Positions 54,140-62,176 of a stretch of DNA of 64,000 bases are shown here, piece by piece; position 1 is the stretch's first letter; each line of letters opens with the position of its first letter. The position numbers and the translations under genes are program-made. The DNA is from Paroceanicella profunda (lineage in GTDB: Bacteria; Pseudomonadota; Alphaproteobacteria; Rhodobacterales; Rhodobacteraceae). The stretch covers positions 2,138,501-2,202,500 of the forward strand of contig NZ_CP040818.1 in assembly GCF_005887635.2 (NCBI RefSeq). The letters are read 5' to 3'. Under the pieces are notes generated by a model that had not been told where the DNA came from, made no database searches, and saw only the letters and a list, made by a program, of their open reading frames with translations.

Positions 54140-57100
54140 ATGTATATTCTTGTGTTCTTGAAGTGGTTTGCATGGTGTTTTCACAGTGAATGCATGCGGC
54201 GGAACGGCCGATTGCGCTGCGCCTTCCTGATTCCCTGCGTGCTGCTCTGCGGGCTTCTGGCGGGCGCGGTGCGGGCGGGCCCGCTGGAGTTCAGCGACGA
54301 GGAACGCGCCTGGGTCCGGGCGAATCCGCGCATCTCCCTTGGCGTGGTGTCCGACAACGAGCCCTATTCCTTCTTCCGCAACGGCCAGATCATGGGCTGG
54401 ACCATCGATGTCCTGCACCGGCTGGAGGCGGAGACCGGCCTCACCTTCACCCTGCGGATGGGGGCGTGGCCCGAGGTGTACGGCCAGTTCCGCGAGGGCG
54501 CGCTGGACGCGATCGCGGACATCTCGCTCACCGAGGAACGCGAGGCCTTCATCAATTTCACCGAGGCCTACCACCTGCGCCGCACCGTGCTGTTCCACAA
54601 CGTGGACCACCCGTTGCAGGATCCGGAGAACGTGACGGCCCTGAGGGCGCAGCGAATCGGGGTGATCAAGGACATCTACTACGCCGGCGCGCTGCGGGCC
54701 GCGGGCATCGAGCCGGTGGAATACGACAGCTACCGCGACCTGATGGCCGCGGTGGCCTTCGGCTGGATCGATGCCGCCGCCGCCGCCGAGATGACCGGGA
54801 ACTTCTTCGCCCGCGAGAACGGGTTCTCCAACGTGGCCCTGGCCGGGGCGCTGCCGCTCTCGAACGTGAGCCTGGAGGATTTCCGCCTCGGCGTGCTGAA
54901 GGCGGCGGAGGACCGGAGCCGCGAGATGCTCTCGGCCATCCTCGACAAGGCGGTGGCGCGCCTGCCGGCGGAGGACCTCGCGGCCATCACCGAGCGCTGG
55001 CTCACCTACCGCACGGGCCGCACCAGCCCGGCAGGGCCCCTGCGCCTGCTGCCCGAGGAACAGGCCTTCGTGGAGAACGCGCCGCCGCTGAAGATCGGCT
55101 TCATCTCCGATTACGAGCCGTTCAGCTTCCTGTCGCAGGGGCGGGGGCAGGGGCTTGCGGTGGATCTCGCGCATGACATCTCGGCACAGACGGGGCTGGT
55201 CTTCGACCCGGTCTACGACAACTGGTCGAACCTGCTCACCGCCTTCCAGCAGGGCGACATCGACATCATCGCCAACATCTCGCGCACCGAGGCGCGCTCC
55301 GCCTACACGCTGTTCTCGCAGGAGTATCACCGCATCCCGAACGCGGTCTTCGTGCGCTCCGGCTTCGGGCCCTACGAGGGGATCGGCTCGCTCGCGGGCA
55401 AGACGGTCGGCATCGGGCGGGACATCTACTACGCCCGCGAACTGGAAGCGCGCATGGACCACGTGCGCAGCTTTCCCGCGCAGGACGAGATCCTGAAGGC
55501 GCTGTCGCGCGGGGAGATCGACGCGGCGATCCTGGCGCTGAGCAACGGCAATGCGATAGTGCGCCGCCTGGGCCTGATCAACATCGAGATCGGCGGCGAA
55601 TTCCTGATGGACGGGGTGGAACGCGAGGACCTGCGCTTCGGCGTGCTGCCGAAATACCCCTATCTCAAGAGCATCATCGACCGGGCGATGAGCGCCATGC
55701 CGCTGTCGCGCTGGGGGGAGCTGGAAACCCGCTGGCTGGGCCCCACGCTGGCCGAGTTCGGCGGCAGGCGCGCGGCGCTCACCACCGAGGAACGCGCCTA
55801 TCTGGACGGCAAGGGCGTGATCAAGGTGTGCGTGGACCCGCTCACCCCGCCCTACACGGAGGTGGACGAGGACGGCGGCTTCACCGGTGTGGCCGCCGAG
55901 GTGATGGCGCGGCTGGCGGAGCGCGGCGGGCTCTCCTGGCAGGTGGTGCCGGTGCCGCTGCGCGACGACGCGCTGGCCGGGGCGCAGCAGCACGCCTGCG
56001 ACGTGTTGCCCTTCGCGCTGCGCAGCCCGTCGCTGGAGGGCGAGTGGACCTTCACGCCGCCCTACCTGCTGCTGCCCATGGCGGTGGCGAACCGGCTGCC
56101 GCAGCCCTTCATGGAGAGCATGCGCGAGCTTGCCGGGCAGCGCGTGGGCGTGGTGCCCGGCCGCAGCCCGCTGGACCTGCTGCGCCGGCGCTACCCGGAG
56201 GTGACGCTCGTCGAGGTGGAGAGCGAGGAGGAGGGCCTGCGCCAGGTGCGCAAGGGCGGGCTGGACGCCACGCTCGGCACGCTGGCCAGCATGAGCTACC
56301 TCATCACCACCGGGGGCGACGACGACCTGAAGATCTCCGGCCGCATCGCCGAGGACTGGCAGGCCGCCGTCGCCACCCGCGCGGACGAGCCGCTGCTGGG
56401 CCAGATCTTCGACAAGCTGGTGGCCGGGCTGGGCGAGCAGGACGTGCAGAACATCCTGAACCACGAGATGCTGGTGCGCTTCGAGAAGCGGGCCGATTAC
56501 GCGCTGCTGTTCCGCATTGCCGCGGTCGCGGTGGTGCTCTTGCTGGTGTTCCTCTACTGGAACCGCAAGCTGCATGCGCTCAACGTCGCGCTGAACGCCG
56601 CGAACGCCAGGCTGCGCGAGGTGAGCGTGACCGACGGCCTTACCGGCCTCTACAACCGCATGCAGTTCGACATCCGGGGCGCGGAGGAATTCGGACTGTG
56701 CCAGCGCAACGGCTGGCTGTTCTCCATCGCCATGATCGACGTGGACCATTTCAAGGGCGTGAACGACGAGATGGGCCATGTCTACGGCGACGCCTGTCTG
56801 CGGCATGTAGCGGGGCTGCTGCGGCGCTACTTCCAGCGCGACGGCGATCTGGTGGCGCGCTATGGCGGGGAGGAATTCGCGGTGTTCACCATGGGCGGCG
56901 CGGAGGCGGAGTTCGCCGGGCATCTCGAGATGATGCGCCGGGGGGTGGCGGAGACGCCGTTCGAGAACGCCGCGGGCACCCGCTGGCTCACGGTCAGCAT
57001 CGGCTGCCATTCCGCGGTGCCGGAGCGCGGGCAGACCCTCGCCGATTTCGTGAAACGCGCCGATGCGCGGCTCTACGAGGCCAAGCATGACGGGCGCAAC

Positions 57101-57154
57101 CGCCTGGTGGCGGGCTCCGCGCGCGTGGAACCCGCCGGCTCCCCGGTGTCCTGA
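54140..57154 (+). CDS. diguanylate cyclase with three periplasmic solute-binding domains
   Basis: 1004 residues. An N-terminal signal/anchor (CAFLIPCVLLCGLLAGAVRA, about 28-47) is followed by three SBP_bac_3 (family 3 solute-binding) modules at roughly 50-285, 300-530 and 550-780. Repeated entry motifs are ISLGVVSDNEPYSFFRNGQI, LKIGFISDYEPFSFLSQGRG and IKVCVDPLTPPYTEVDEDGG. A transmembrane helix (LLFRIAAVAVVLLLVFLYW, about 788-808) leads into a GGDEF domain (about 830-985) with active-site GGEEF at 909-913 and an RxxD inhibitory site (RDGD) upstream. It should make c-di-GMP in response to periplasmic ligands. An ATG at 54194 would give a cleaner signal peptide. Confidence 0.92.
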   Translation: MYILVFLKWFAWCFHSECMRRNGRLRCAFLIPCVLLCGLLAGAVRAGPLEFSDEERAWVRANPRISLGVVSDNEPYSFFRNGQIMGWTIDVLHRLEAETGLTFTLRMGAWPEVYGQFREGALDAIADISLTEEREAFINFTEAYHLRRTVLFHNVDHPLQDPENVTALRAQRIGVIKDIYYAGALRAAGIEPVEYDSYRDLMAAVAFGWIDAAAAAEMTGNFFARENGFSNVALAGALPLSNVSLEDFRLGVLKAAEDRSREMLSAILDKAVARLPAEDLAAITERWLTYRTGRTSPAGPLRLLPEEQAFVENAPPLKIGFISDYEPFSFLSQGRGQGLAVDLAHDISAQTGLVFDPVYDNWSNLLTAFQQGDIDIIANISRTEARSAYTLFSQEYHRIPNAVFVRSGFGPYEGIGSLAGKTVGIGRDIYYARELEARMDHVRSFPAQDEILKALSRGEIDAAILALSNGNAIVRRLGLINIEIGGEFLMDGVEREDLRFGVLPKYPYLKSIIDRAMSAMPLSRWGELETRWLGPTLAEFGGRRAALTTEERAYLDGKGVIKVCVDPLTPPYTEVDEDGGFTGVAAEVMARLAERGGLSWQVVPVPLRDDALAGAQQHACDVLPFALRSPSLEGEWTFTPPYLLLPMAVANRLPQPFMESMRELAGQRVGVVPGRSPLDLLRRRYPEVTLVEVESEEEGLRQVRKGGLDATLGTLASMSYLITTGGDDDLKISGRIAEDWQAAVATRADEPLLGQIFDKLVAGLGEQDVQNILNHEMLVRFEKRADYALLFRIAAVAVVLLLVFLYWNRKLHALNVALNAANARLREVSVTDGLTGLYNRMQFDIRGAEEFGLCQRNGWLFSIAMIDVDHFKGVNDEMGHVYGDACLRHVAGLLRRYFQRDGDLVARYGGEEFAVFTMGGAEAEFAGHLEMMRRGVAETPFENAAGTRWLTVSIGCHSAVPERGQTLADFVKRADARLYEAKHDGRNRLVAGSARVEPAGSPVS

Positions 57155-57444
57155 GCCCCTAGCCCCGGCCCGCCCGGAGGGATGCGCCGGCCGGAGCCAG
57201 AGGCACGTTGCGCAAGCTCCGGGCGCGGCTCCCCGGCCCGGCGGTCACCACCTTCCGCACCCGTGCCGTCCGGAGACGGACGCGGACACCCCGGCAGCCA
57301 CCCCAGGCCCCTGGCGCCCGCGCGCGCCTCACGCCTGCTCGCCTCGCGACACCGGACGGCGTCCCCGGGCCGCGTGACGCGGGGGGTGTGCCTTGGAAAA
57401 GGCCGACGGCGGCACGGGGGCGGGCAGGCCGCTCGCGCCTGTGC

Positions 57445-57602
57445 GGCTGAGGCTCAGGCTGAGGTTGAGGTTGAGGTTGAGGCTGAGGCTGAGGCTTAGG
57501 CTTAGGCTTAGGCTTAGGCTTAGGCTTAGGCTGAGGCTGAGGCTGAGGCTGAGGCTGAGGCTGAGGCTGAGGCTGAGGCTGAGGCTGAGGCTGAGGCTGA
57601 GG
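57445..57602. repeat. GGCTGA hexamer tract with an internal GGCTTA block
   Basis: About 26 hexamers: GGCTGA and GGTTGA at the left, then a block of about six GGCTTA, then about fourteen perfect GGCTGA to the end. On the minus strand it reads as Pro-Gln and Pro-Lys dipeptides, but no gene start supports translation. The block structure shows successive expansions of different variants. Confidence 0.95.
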
Positions 57603-57876
57603 GGCCACGGTGCGCGTCTCGTGCCTCTTCTTCAGCGGCTCGGCCGGTCGTCTCATTCACATCGCCGGTGGCAGGTGTTCTGTGGGCCCTTTCCGGGTCA
57701 GGCCGGGGTGTGCGGGGCGCGGCCGATCCTTCACCGGCATCTGGCGGAGGCCGCGGCGCGGGGCATTGCTCCGCGGCCCGTGCGCTGCGCGTCTTTCGCG
57801 GGGTGAGGGGCTGCCGGTGAACCGGGCCGGGAGAACCGCCGGGTGGGCGCCGGGGCCGGCCGCGCGCTGGGCTGCG

Positions 57877-58075
57877 CGTCCTGTGCGGGGTCGGGGCGTC
57901 CTGTGGATAAATGCGGGGAAACCTGTTGGCGGGCGCGGGGGCGGGCCGTGGAAAAGCCTGTGGGCAAACCGGGGGCAAGCCTGTGGGCAGAATGTGTGCA
58001 AGCCTGTGGAGGCCCTGTGCACCGGCCTGTGGAAAAGGCCGGTACAACCCCGGGGAAACCCTGTGGGCGCGCGGT
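57877..58075. repeat. 23-bp array with DnaA-box-like cores
   Basis: From about 57956 units of 23 bp follow each other: AAGCCTGTGGGCAAACCGGG, AAGCCTGTGGGCAGAATGTG, AAGCCTGTGGAGGCCCTGTG, CGGCCTGTGGAAAAGGCCGG and AACCCCGGGGAAACCCTGTG. Earlier, less regular copies reach back to 57877. Included are TGTGGATAA (57902-57910, the exact complement of the DnaA box TTATCCACA), TGTGGAAAA (58028-58036) and CGTGGAAAA (57947-57955). Confidence 0.75.
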
Positions 58076-58109
58076 GGATGAGTATTCCGCCGCGCGCCGC
58101 CGCGCCGGC

Positions 58110-58835
58110 TCAGGCGGGGTCGTAGAGCGCCTGGGTGGCGCGCAGGGCCGCGTCGAGCGTGCCGCCTTCCGCGTAGGCGTCCAGCGTAGCGGGGCGCGCG
58201 ATGCCGGGCGCCATGTGCGGGCAGGGCTCGGCCGCGCCAAGCACCGTGCGCACGGGAAGCACGCCGGCCCAGACCGGGTGGCCGAGGTCCTCCGGGTCAT
58301 CCGCCACGCCCTTGGCGCGGATCTTGGCGGAGGCCTGGTCGATGGGCATGGCGATGACCGTGGTCGCCTTCACCTCCTGCACGGTGTTCGCGCGCAGGGT
58401 GGCGGCGCGCTCGGGGTAGAAGCGGTCGATCACGGCGATCAGCGCCCGGGCCTTCTCCTCCGGGTCTTCAACGATCCGCGCCGTGCCGAAGCAGATCGCC
58501 GAGCGGTAGTTGGCCGAGTGGTTGAACCCGCAGCGCGCCAGCACCAGCCCGTCGAGATGCGAGACGGTCACGCAGGCCGCCAGCCCGCCGCGCAGCGTGC
58601 GCAGCATCCGGCTGGCGGAGGAGCCGTGCCAGTAGAGCGTGTCGCCCTCGCGCCAGTGCAGGGTGGGGGTGCAGAACGGCTGGCCGTCGAGCACCCAGGC
58701 GACATGGCACAGCATGCCGGCGTCCAGGATGGCGTGCACGGTCTCGCGGTCATAATGGCCGCGATCCGGCGTGCGCTTCACCCGGTTGCGGGGGCTGACG
58801 GCATAGGCGGAGGCGGAGAGGGTGTCGTCGGACAT
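58110..58835 (-). CDS. pyridoxamine 5'-phosphate oxidase family (FMN split-barrel) protein
   Basis: 241 residues. The split barrel is recognised from RHYDRETVHAILDAG-like DRGHYDRETVHAILDAGMLC near 27-46, CHVAWVLDGQPFCTPTLHWR, LYWHGSSASRMLRTLRGGLA and VSHLDGLVLARCGFNHSANYR (FMN phosphate contacts). KVTTVIAMPIDQASAKIRAK-like KATTVIAMPIDQASAKIRAK and GHPVWAGVLPVRTVLGAAEP follow. Such proteins are flavin-dependent reductases or oxidases. It is divergent from a MocR regulator, the classic arrangement in which the regulator controls its neighbour. Confidence 0.9.
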   Translation of the reverse strand: MSDDTLSASAYAVSPRNRVKRTPDRGHYDRETVHAILDAGMLCHVAWVLDGQPFCTPTLHWREGDTLYWHGSSASRMLRTLRGGLAACVTVSHLDGLVLARCGFNHSANYRSAICFGTARIVEDPEEKARALIAVIDRFYPERAATLRANTVQEVKATTVIAMPIDQASAKIRAKGVADDPEDLGHPVWAGVLPVRTVLGAAEPCPHMAPGIARPATLDAYAEGGTLDAALRATQALYDPA

Positions 58836-58890
58836 TGTGTGGCTTTCGCTGGTTGCAATTCGCTGCTGTCCCCGTCAGTGCTAGCCGGGA

Positions 58891-58940
58891 TGATTGGTTC
58901 GGAAGAGATCCAATATGGCGAATAGAATGAAGACCAATCA
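58891..58940. promoter_or_regulatory. spaced inverted repeat TGATTGGT...ACCAATCA, candidate MocR operator
   Basis: TGATTGGT (58891-58898) and ACCAATCA (58933-58940) are perfect inverted copies 42 bp apart centre to centre. They straddle the MocR start codon within the divergent region. The arms are markedly A/T-rich against the background. MocR proteins often bind two spaced half-sites; which sequence is bound here is inference. Confidence 0.4.
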
Positions 58941-60345
58941 GCCGGACTGGTCTGCCCTGGTGCCGGTGTTGCCGGAGGGCGGGCCGCGGGCGCGGGCGCT
59001 CTACGCGGAACTGCGCCGGCTGATCGAGACGGGCGCGCTGCTGCCGGGGGTGAAGCTGCCGCCCACCCGCGCGCTGGCGGCGCGGCTGGGCCTGTCGCGC
59101 GGGGCGGCGGTGGCGGCCTTCGAGATGCTCGCGGCCGATGGCTTCACGCAGGCCCGCACCGGCGCCGGCACCTATGTCGCCGCGCAGGTGCCGCGCATGT
59201 CCGCGCCGCCTTCGCCTGCGCCTGCATCCCCGGCGCCTTCCACGCCGGCCCGGGTGCTGCCCGGAACCCTGGGGATGGCGCTGCCCGACGCGCGCACGCT
59301 GCGGATCTTCCGCAGCCTGCTGAACCGCCAGCTCGCCCGGCCGGCGACGGCGCATTTCCAGTACGGCGATCCGCGCGGCGGCCTCGCCCTGCGCGAGGAG
59401 GTGGCCGCCTACCTGCGCACGGCGCGCGGCGTGCGCTGCCACGCCGGGCAGGTGATGCTCACCTCCGGCACCCAGCAGGCGCTGGACCTGGTGATCCGCG
59501 CCGTGCTGCGCCCCGGCGACCCGGTGTGGGTCGAGGATCCGTGCTACCCGATGGCGCGGGCGGCCTTCGAGGGCGCAGGGCTGCGGCTCACCGGCGTGCC
59601 CGTGGATGCGGAGGGGCTGGACCCCGCCGCCGGCGTCCGCCGCGCGCCGGCCGCGCGCGCGGTGCACCTGACGCCCTCACACCAGTTCCCGCTCGGGGTG
59701 GCGCTGTCGATGCCGCGCCGCCTCGCGCTGGTCGACTGGGCGCGCCGCACGGACGCCTGGATCATCGAGGACGATTACGACAGCGAGTTCCGCTTCGCAG
59801 GCCCCCCGCTCACCGCGCTGCAGGGCATGGATGGCGCGGGGCGGGTGATCTACATCGGCACCTTCTCGAAGGCGCTGTTCCCGGGGCTGCGCAGCGGATA
59901 CCTGGTGCTGCCCGAACCGCTGGTCGGGCCGGTGAGCGCGCTGCGCGACCGGATCGACCGCTACCCGTCCACCCTGGCGGAAGGCGCGCTGGCGGCCTTC
60001 CTCGGCGAGGGGCATTTCGCCGCCCATCTCTCGCGGGCCCGCCGCAGGGTGCGCGCCGCGCGCGATGCCCTGGTGAGCGCGCTCGCGCCGGCGGTGGCGG
60101 AGCTGCGCGCGCCGGACCAGGGCTTGCACCTGATCGCCGGTCTGGCCGACGCGCGGGCCGAGGCCGAGGGCCTGGCCGCCGCCGGCCGGGTCGGGCTGGG
60201 CGTTCGGGCGCTGTCGCCGCTTTACCTGGACGCGCCGCCGCGCCATGGGCTCGTGATCGGATTCTCCGGTGCGACGCCGGAGGTGCTGGGCTCGGCGGCC
60301 GGGCGTCTCGCCGCCGAACTGGGGCAGGCCCCGGCAGCGCGTTGA
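58915..60345 (+). CDS. MocR family regulator (GntR wHTH plus aminotransferase domain)
   Basis: 476 residues. The GntR-type winged helix is at about 20-90: ARALYAELRRLIETGALLPG, KLPPTRALAARLGLSRGAAV and the wing ARTGAGTYVAAQVPR. A Pro/Ala-rich linker (about 95-120) joins a class I aminotransferase-like domain. QVMLTSGTQQALDLVIRAVL, VEDPCYPMARAAFEGAGLRL, LTPSHQFPLGVALSMPRRLA, IIEDDYDSEFRF and the PLP lysine in YIGTFSKALFPGLRSGYLVL are present. It senses PLP or an amine-linked compound. ATG with GGAAGAG upstream; an upstream TTG is less likely. Divergent from the PNPOx-family gene, its probable target; a PdxR-like role in vitamin B6 control is possible. Confidence 0.92.
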   Translation: MANRMKTNQPDWSALVPVLPEGGPRARALYAELRRLIETGALLPGVKLPPTRALAARLGLSRGAAVAAFEMLAADGFTQARTGAGTYVAAQVPRMSAPPSPAPASPAPSTPARVLPGTLGMALPDARTLRIFRSLLNRQLARPATAHFQYGDPRGGLALREEVAAYLRTARGVRCHAGQVMLTSGTQQALDLVIRAVLRPGDPVWVEDPCYPMARAAFEGAGLRLTGVPVDAEGLDPAAGVRRAPAARAVHLTPSHQFPLGVALSMPRRLALVDWARRTDAWIIEDDYDSEFRFAGPPLTALQGMDGAGRVIYIGTFSKALFPGLRSGYLVLPEPLVGPVSALRDRIDRYPSTLAEGALAAFLGEGHFAAHLSRARRRVRAARDALVSALAPAVAELRAPDQGLHLIAGLADARAEAEGLAAAGRVGLGVRALSPLYLDAPPRHGLVIGFSGATPEVLGSAAGRLAAELGQAPAAR

Positions 60346-60741
60346 CCGCGGCACCGCTCCCGTCGCGGGCAAGGCGACGCGGCCCCCGCCGCGCGGAACA
60401 GGACGCGCGGGTTTGTCGTCCGGACAGCGGCGCGGTTGTGGCGCCCCGGGGCGATGTGCGCGTCTCCAGCCCGTGGAACGAGGTGTATTGCCCGCCGCCG
60501 CAGGGTGTGGCTTTGCTCAGAGGCTCAGAGGCTCAGAGGCTCAGAGGCTCAGAGGCTCAACGGCTCAGGGGAACGCGGGCAAGCGGGCCGGCGGCGCGGC
60601 CGGGATCCTCGGAAGGCGCGGGGGCCGCCTGAAACCGGGCGGTCTGCGCGGCCATGCGCGCGGTCCGTGGCCACTGCGGTTCGGCGCGGGGCCGGGGCAC
60701 AGGCGCTGCGTGAACGGCCATGGCCCGCGGCGCGGGCGCGC
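60346..60741. other. spacer between convergent genes with an 8-bp array
   Basis: No supported gene. 60515-60568 is the AGGCTCAG array; the rest is GC-rich and without clear repeats. Confidence 0.65.
60515..60568. repeat. 8-bp tandem array AGGCTCAG, about seven units
   Basis: Units are AGGCTCAG repeated from 60521, with a partial copy before and two variants at the end (AGGCTCAA, CGGCTCAG). Nearly perfect, therefore young. Confidence 0.95.
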
Positions 60742-60996
60742 TCAGAGGGGCGTGCAGCACACCACCCAGACCATCGCCGTGCCCGCGTGGCGCGCGGCGG
60801 CCTGGCAGGCCCGGCGCCCGGCCGCGTCCAGCGTGAGGGCATCGACCTCGACGGCCAGCGTGCGGCCCGTCCGGTCAGACGGCCCGTGGCGCACCCGGAC
60901 CGTGCACAGGAACCGGCGTTCCGCCGCGGCCGCGAGGTCCCGCCCCGGCAACGGCAGCCCGTAGGGCAGGGGGCGCCGCGAAGGAATTGATGTCAT
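60742..60996 (-). CDS. small hypothetical protein, 84 residues
   Basis: The ATG at 60996 has GCGAGG about nine bases upstream, in a short A/T-richer patch that could hold a promoter. The N-terminal part (TSIPSRRPLPYGLPLPGRDL) is Pro/Arg-rich; the rest reads as a small alpha/beta unit (RRFLCTVRVRHGPSDRTG, LAVEVDALTLDAAGRRACQA, GTAMVWVVCCTPL). No family recognised. It is divergent from the nuclease gene across about 100 bp. Confidence 0.5.
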   Translation of the reverse strand: MTSIPSRRPLPYGLPLPGRDLAAAAERRFLCTVRVRHGPSDRTGRTLAVEVDALTLDAAGRRACQAAARHAGTAMVWVVCCTPL

Positions 60997-61099
60997 TGCA
61001 TTAACCTCGCTTTCACGCTCCGGCAGCCGGGCGCTTGTGCCCGCTGCCGGGGGAGCTATGGTGCGGCCCGGGAAGGGTGTTCGGGGAATGGGAGCGCAG

Positions 61100-61792
61100 A
61101 TGGCGTCTGGACTGCGCGTGGCTCTGGCCGCGCTGCTCTGCGCAGGGCTGCTGTCCTGCGGGAGCAAGGAAGATGTGCGCGTGGTGGACGGTGACACACT
61201 GGCCATCGACGGCACGAAATGGCGCCTGCACGGGGTGGACGCGCCCGAAGCCTCGCAGGTCTGCGCGCGCGCCGGGGGCGGAGACTGGCCCTGCGGTGCC
61301 CGCGCCACCGCGGCGCTGGAGAAGATGGTCGACGGCGAGACGGTGGCCTGCGCGCTGCTCGACACGGACCGGTACGGCCGCAGCGTCGGCCAGTGCGTGG
61401 CCGGCGGGCAGGACCTCGGCCGCGCGATGGTCCGCCAGGGCATGGCCTGGGCCTACCTGCGCTACTCGCAGGACTACGCGGCCGAGGAGGCCGGCGCCCG
61501 CAGCCGGGGCGACGGCGTGTGGCAGGCCCCCACCGAGGCCCCCTGGGATTATCGCGCCCACCGCCATACCGGTGGATCGGGGGCGGCGGCGGCGGCTCCC
61601 TCCGCGGAGACCGCGGCGCGCACCACCCGCCGGGCCTGCCCGATCAAGGGAAACATCAGCGCCGCGGGGCGGATCTACCACGTGCCCGGCTCGCGCTGGT
61701 ATGCGCGCACCAGCATCGACGAGAATGCCGGCGAGCGCTGGTTCTGCAGCCCGGAAGAGGCCGAGGCGGCCGGCTGGCGCGCGCCGGAGTGA
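61100..61792 (+). CDS. thermonuclease family (SNase) lipoprotein
   Basis: 230 residues from ATG 61100 (GGAG six bases upstream). The signal MASGLRVALAALLCAGLLSC is a lipoprotein signal with Cys at 20. The staphylococcal-nuclease domain (about 25-140) shows VRVVDGDTLAIDGTKWRLHG, WRLHGVDAPE with the catalytic Arg and acidic pair, and TDRYGRSVGQC with the second Arg. A low-complexity linker (GGSGAAAAAPSAETAARTTR) precedes a small C-terminal domain common to alphaproteobacterial SNases (CPIKGNISAAGRIYHVPG, WFCSPEEAEAAGWR). A secreted or periplasmic Ca-dependent nuclease is predicted. Confidence 0.9.
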   Translation: MASGLRVALAALLCAGLLSCGSKEDVRVVDGDTLAIDGTKWRLHGVDAPEASQVCARAGGGDWPCGARATAALEKMVDGETVACALLDTDRYGRSVGQCVAGGQDLGRAMVRQGMAWAYLRYSQDYAAEEAGARSRGDGVWQAPTEAPWDYRAHRHTGGSGAAAAAPSAETAARTTRRACPIKGNISAAGRIYHVPGSRWYARTSIDENAGERWFCSPEEAEAAGWRAPE

Positions 61793-62176
61793 CCCGCGGC
61801 GCGGCGTGCCGGGGCGTGTCGGACGAGGGCTCACGATCCTTGCTCCTGCAACGGGGCGGCGATTGCGTGCATCTGGTGGGGGAGGGCGTGAAAACTGCCC
61901 GAACGGATACGGCCTACACGTATCAGGTGAGGGCGAGCATACACCGCACGCGCGCCCGCGTGTAGCCTTTCCATGCCGCAACCGGTGAGGGGAGCTCCGG
62001 CGCGCGCCGCGCGCCGGCCGGGTTGACGCTGCCTGCCGGGCTGGTCAAGGTGCGGGCCGACGCGGTGCCGGCAGCTCTGCCGCACGGCTTTCCGGATGAC
62101 ATGCGAGGCAGGACGTGACGAAGCTCGGTGGGACGCAGGGCGCGGTGGGGATGGCAGGGGCCAGCGGGGCGCGGAC
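61793..62176. other. spacer before the flavoprotein gene
   Basis: No array and no gene are supported. CTACACG (61914-61920) and CGTGTAG (61959-61965) form an inverted repeat in a locally A/T-richer stretch that may hold the downstream promoter. Confidence 0.5.

Larger units (their letters stand above)
57155..58109. other. 955-bp gene-free spacer with a hexamer tract and a 23-bp array
   Basis: Both flanking genes point into it. 57155-57440 is GC-rich and unremarkable, 57445-57602 is the GGCTGA tract, 57603-57870 is unique, and 57877-58075 is the CTGTGG-containing array. Long frames on either strand are artefacts of the six-base repeat. Confidence 0.7.

Noticed and set aside
57159..57656. Minus-strand protein with a long Pro-Gln/Pro-Lys repeat (TonB-like spacer)
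   Set aside because: It comes entirely from the hexamer tract; no membrane helix, no TonB C-terminal domain and no ribosome site.
57877..58075. Chromosomal origin of replication
   Set aside because: DnaA-like boxes are present, but no A/T-rich unwinding element and none of the usual alphaproteobacterial origin neighbours are seen.
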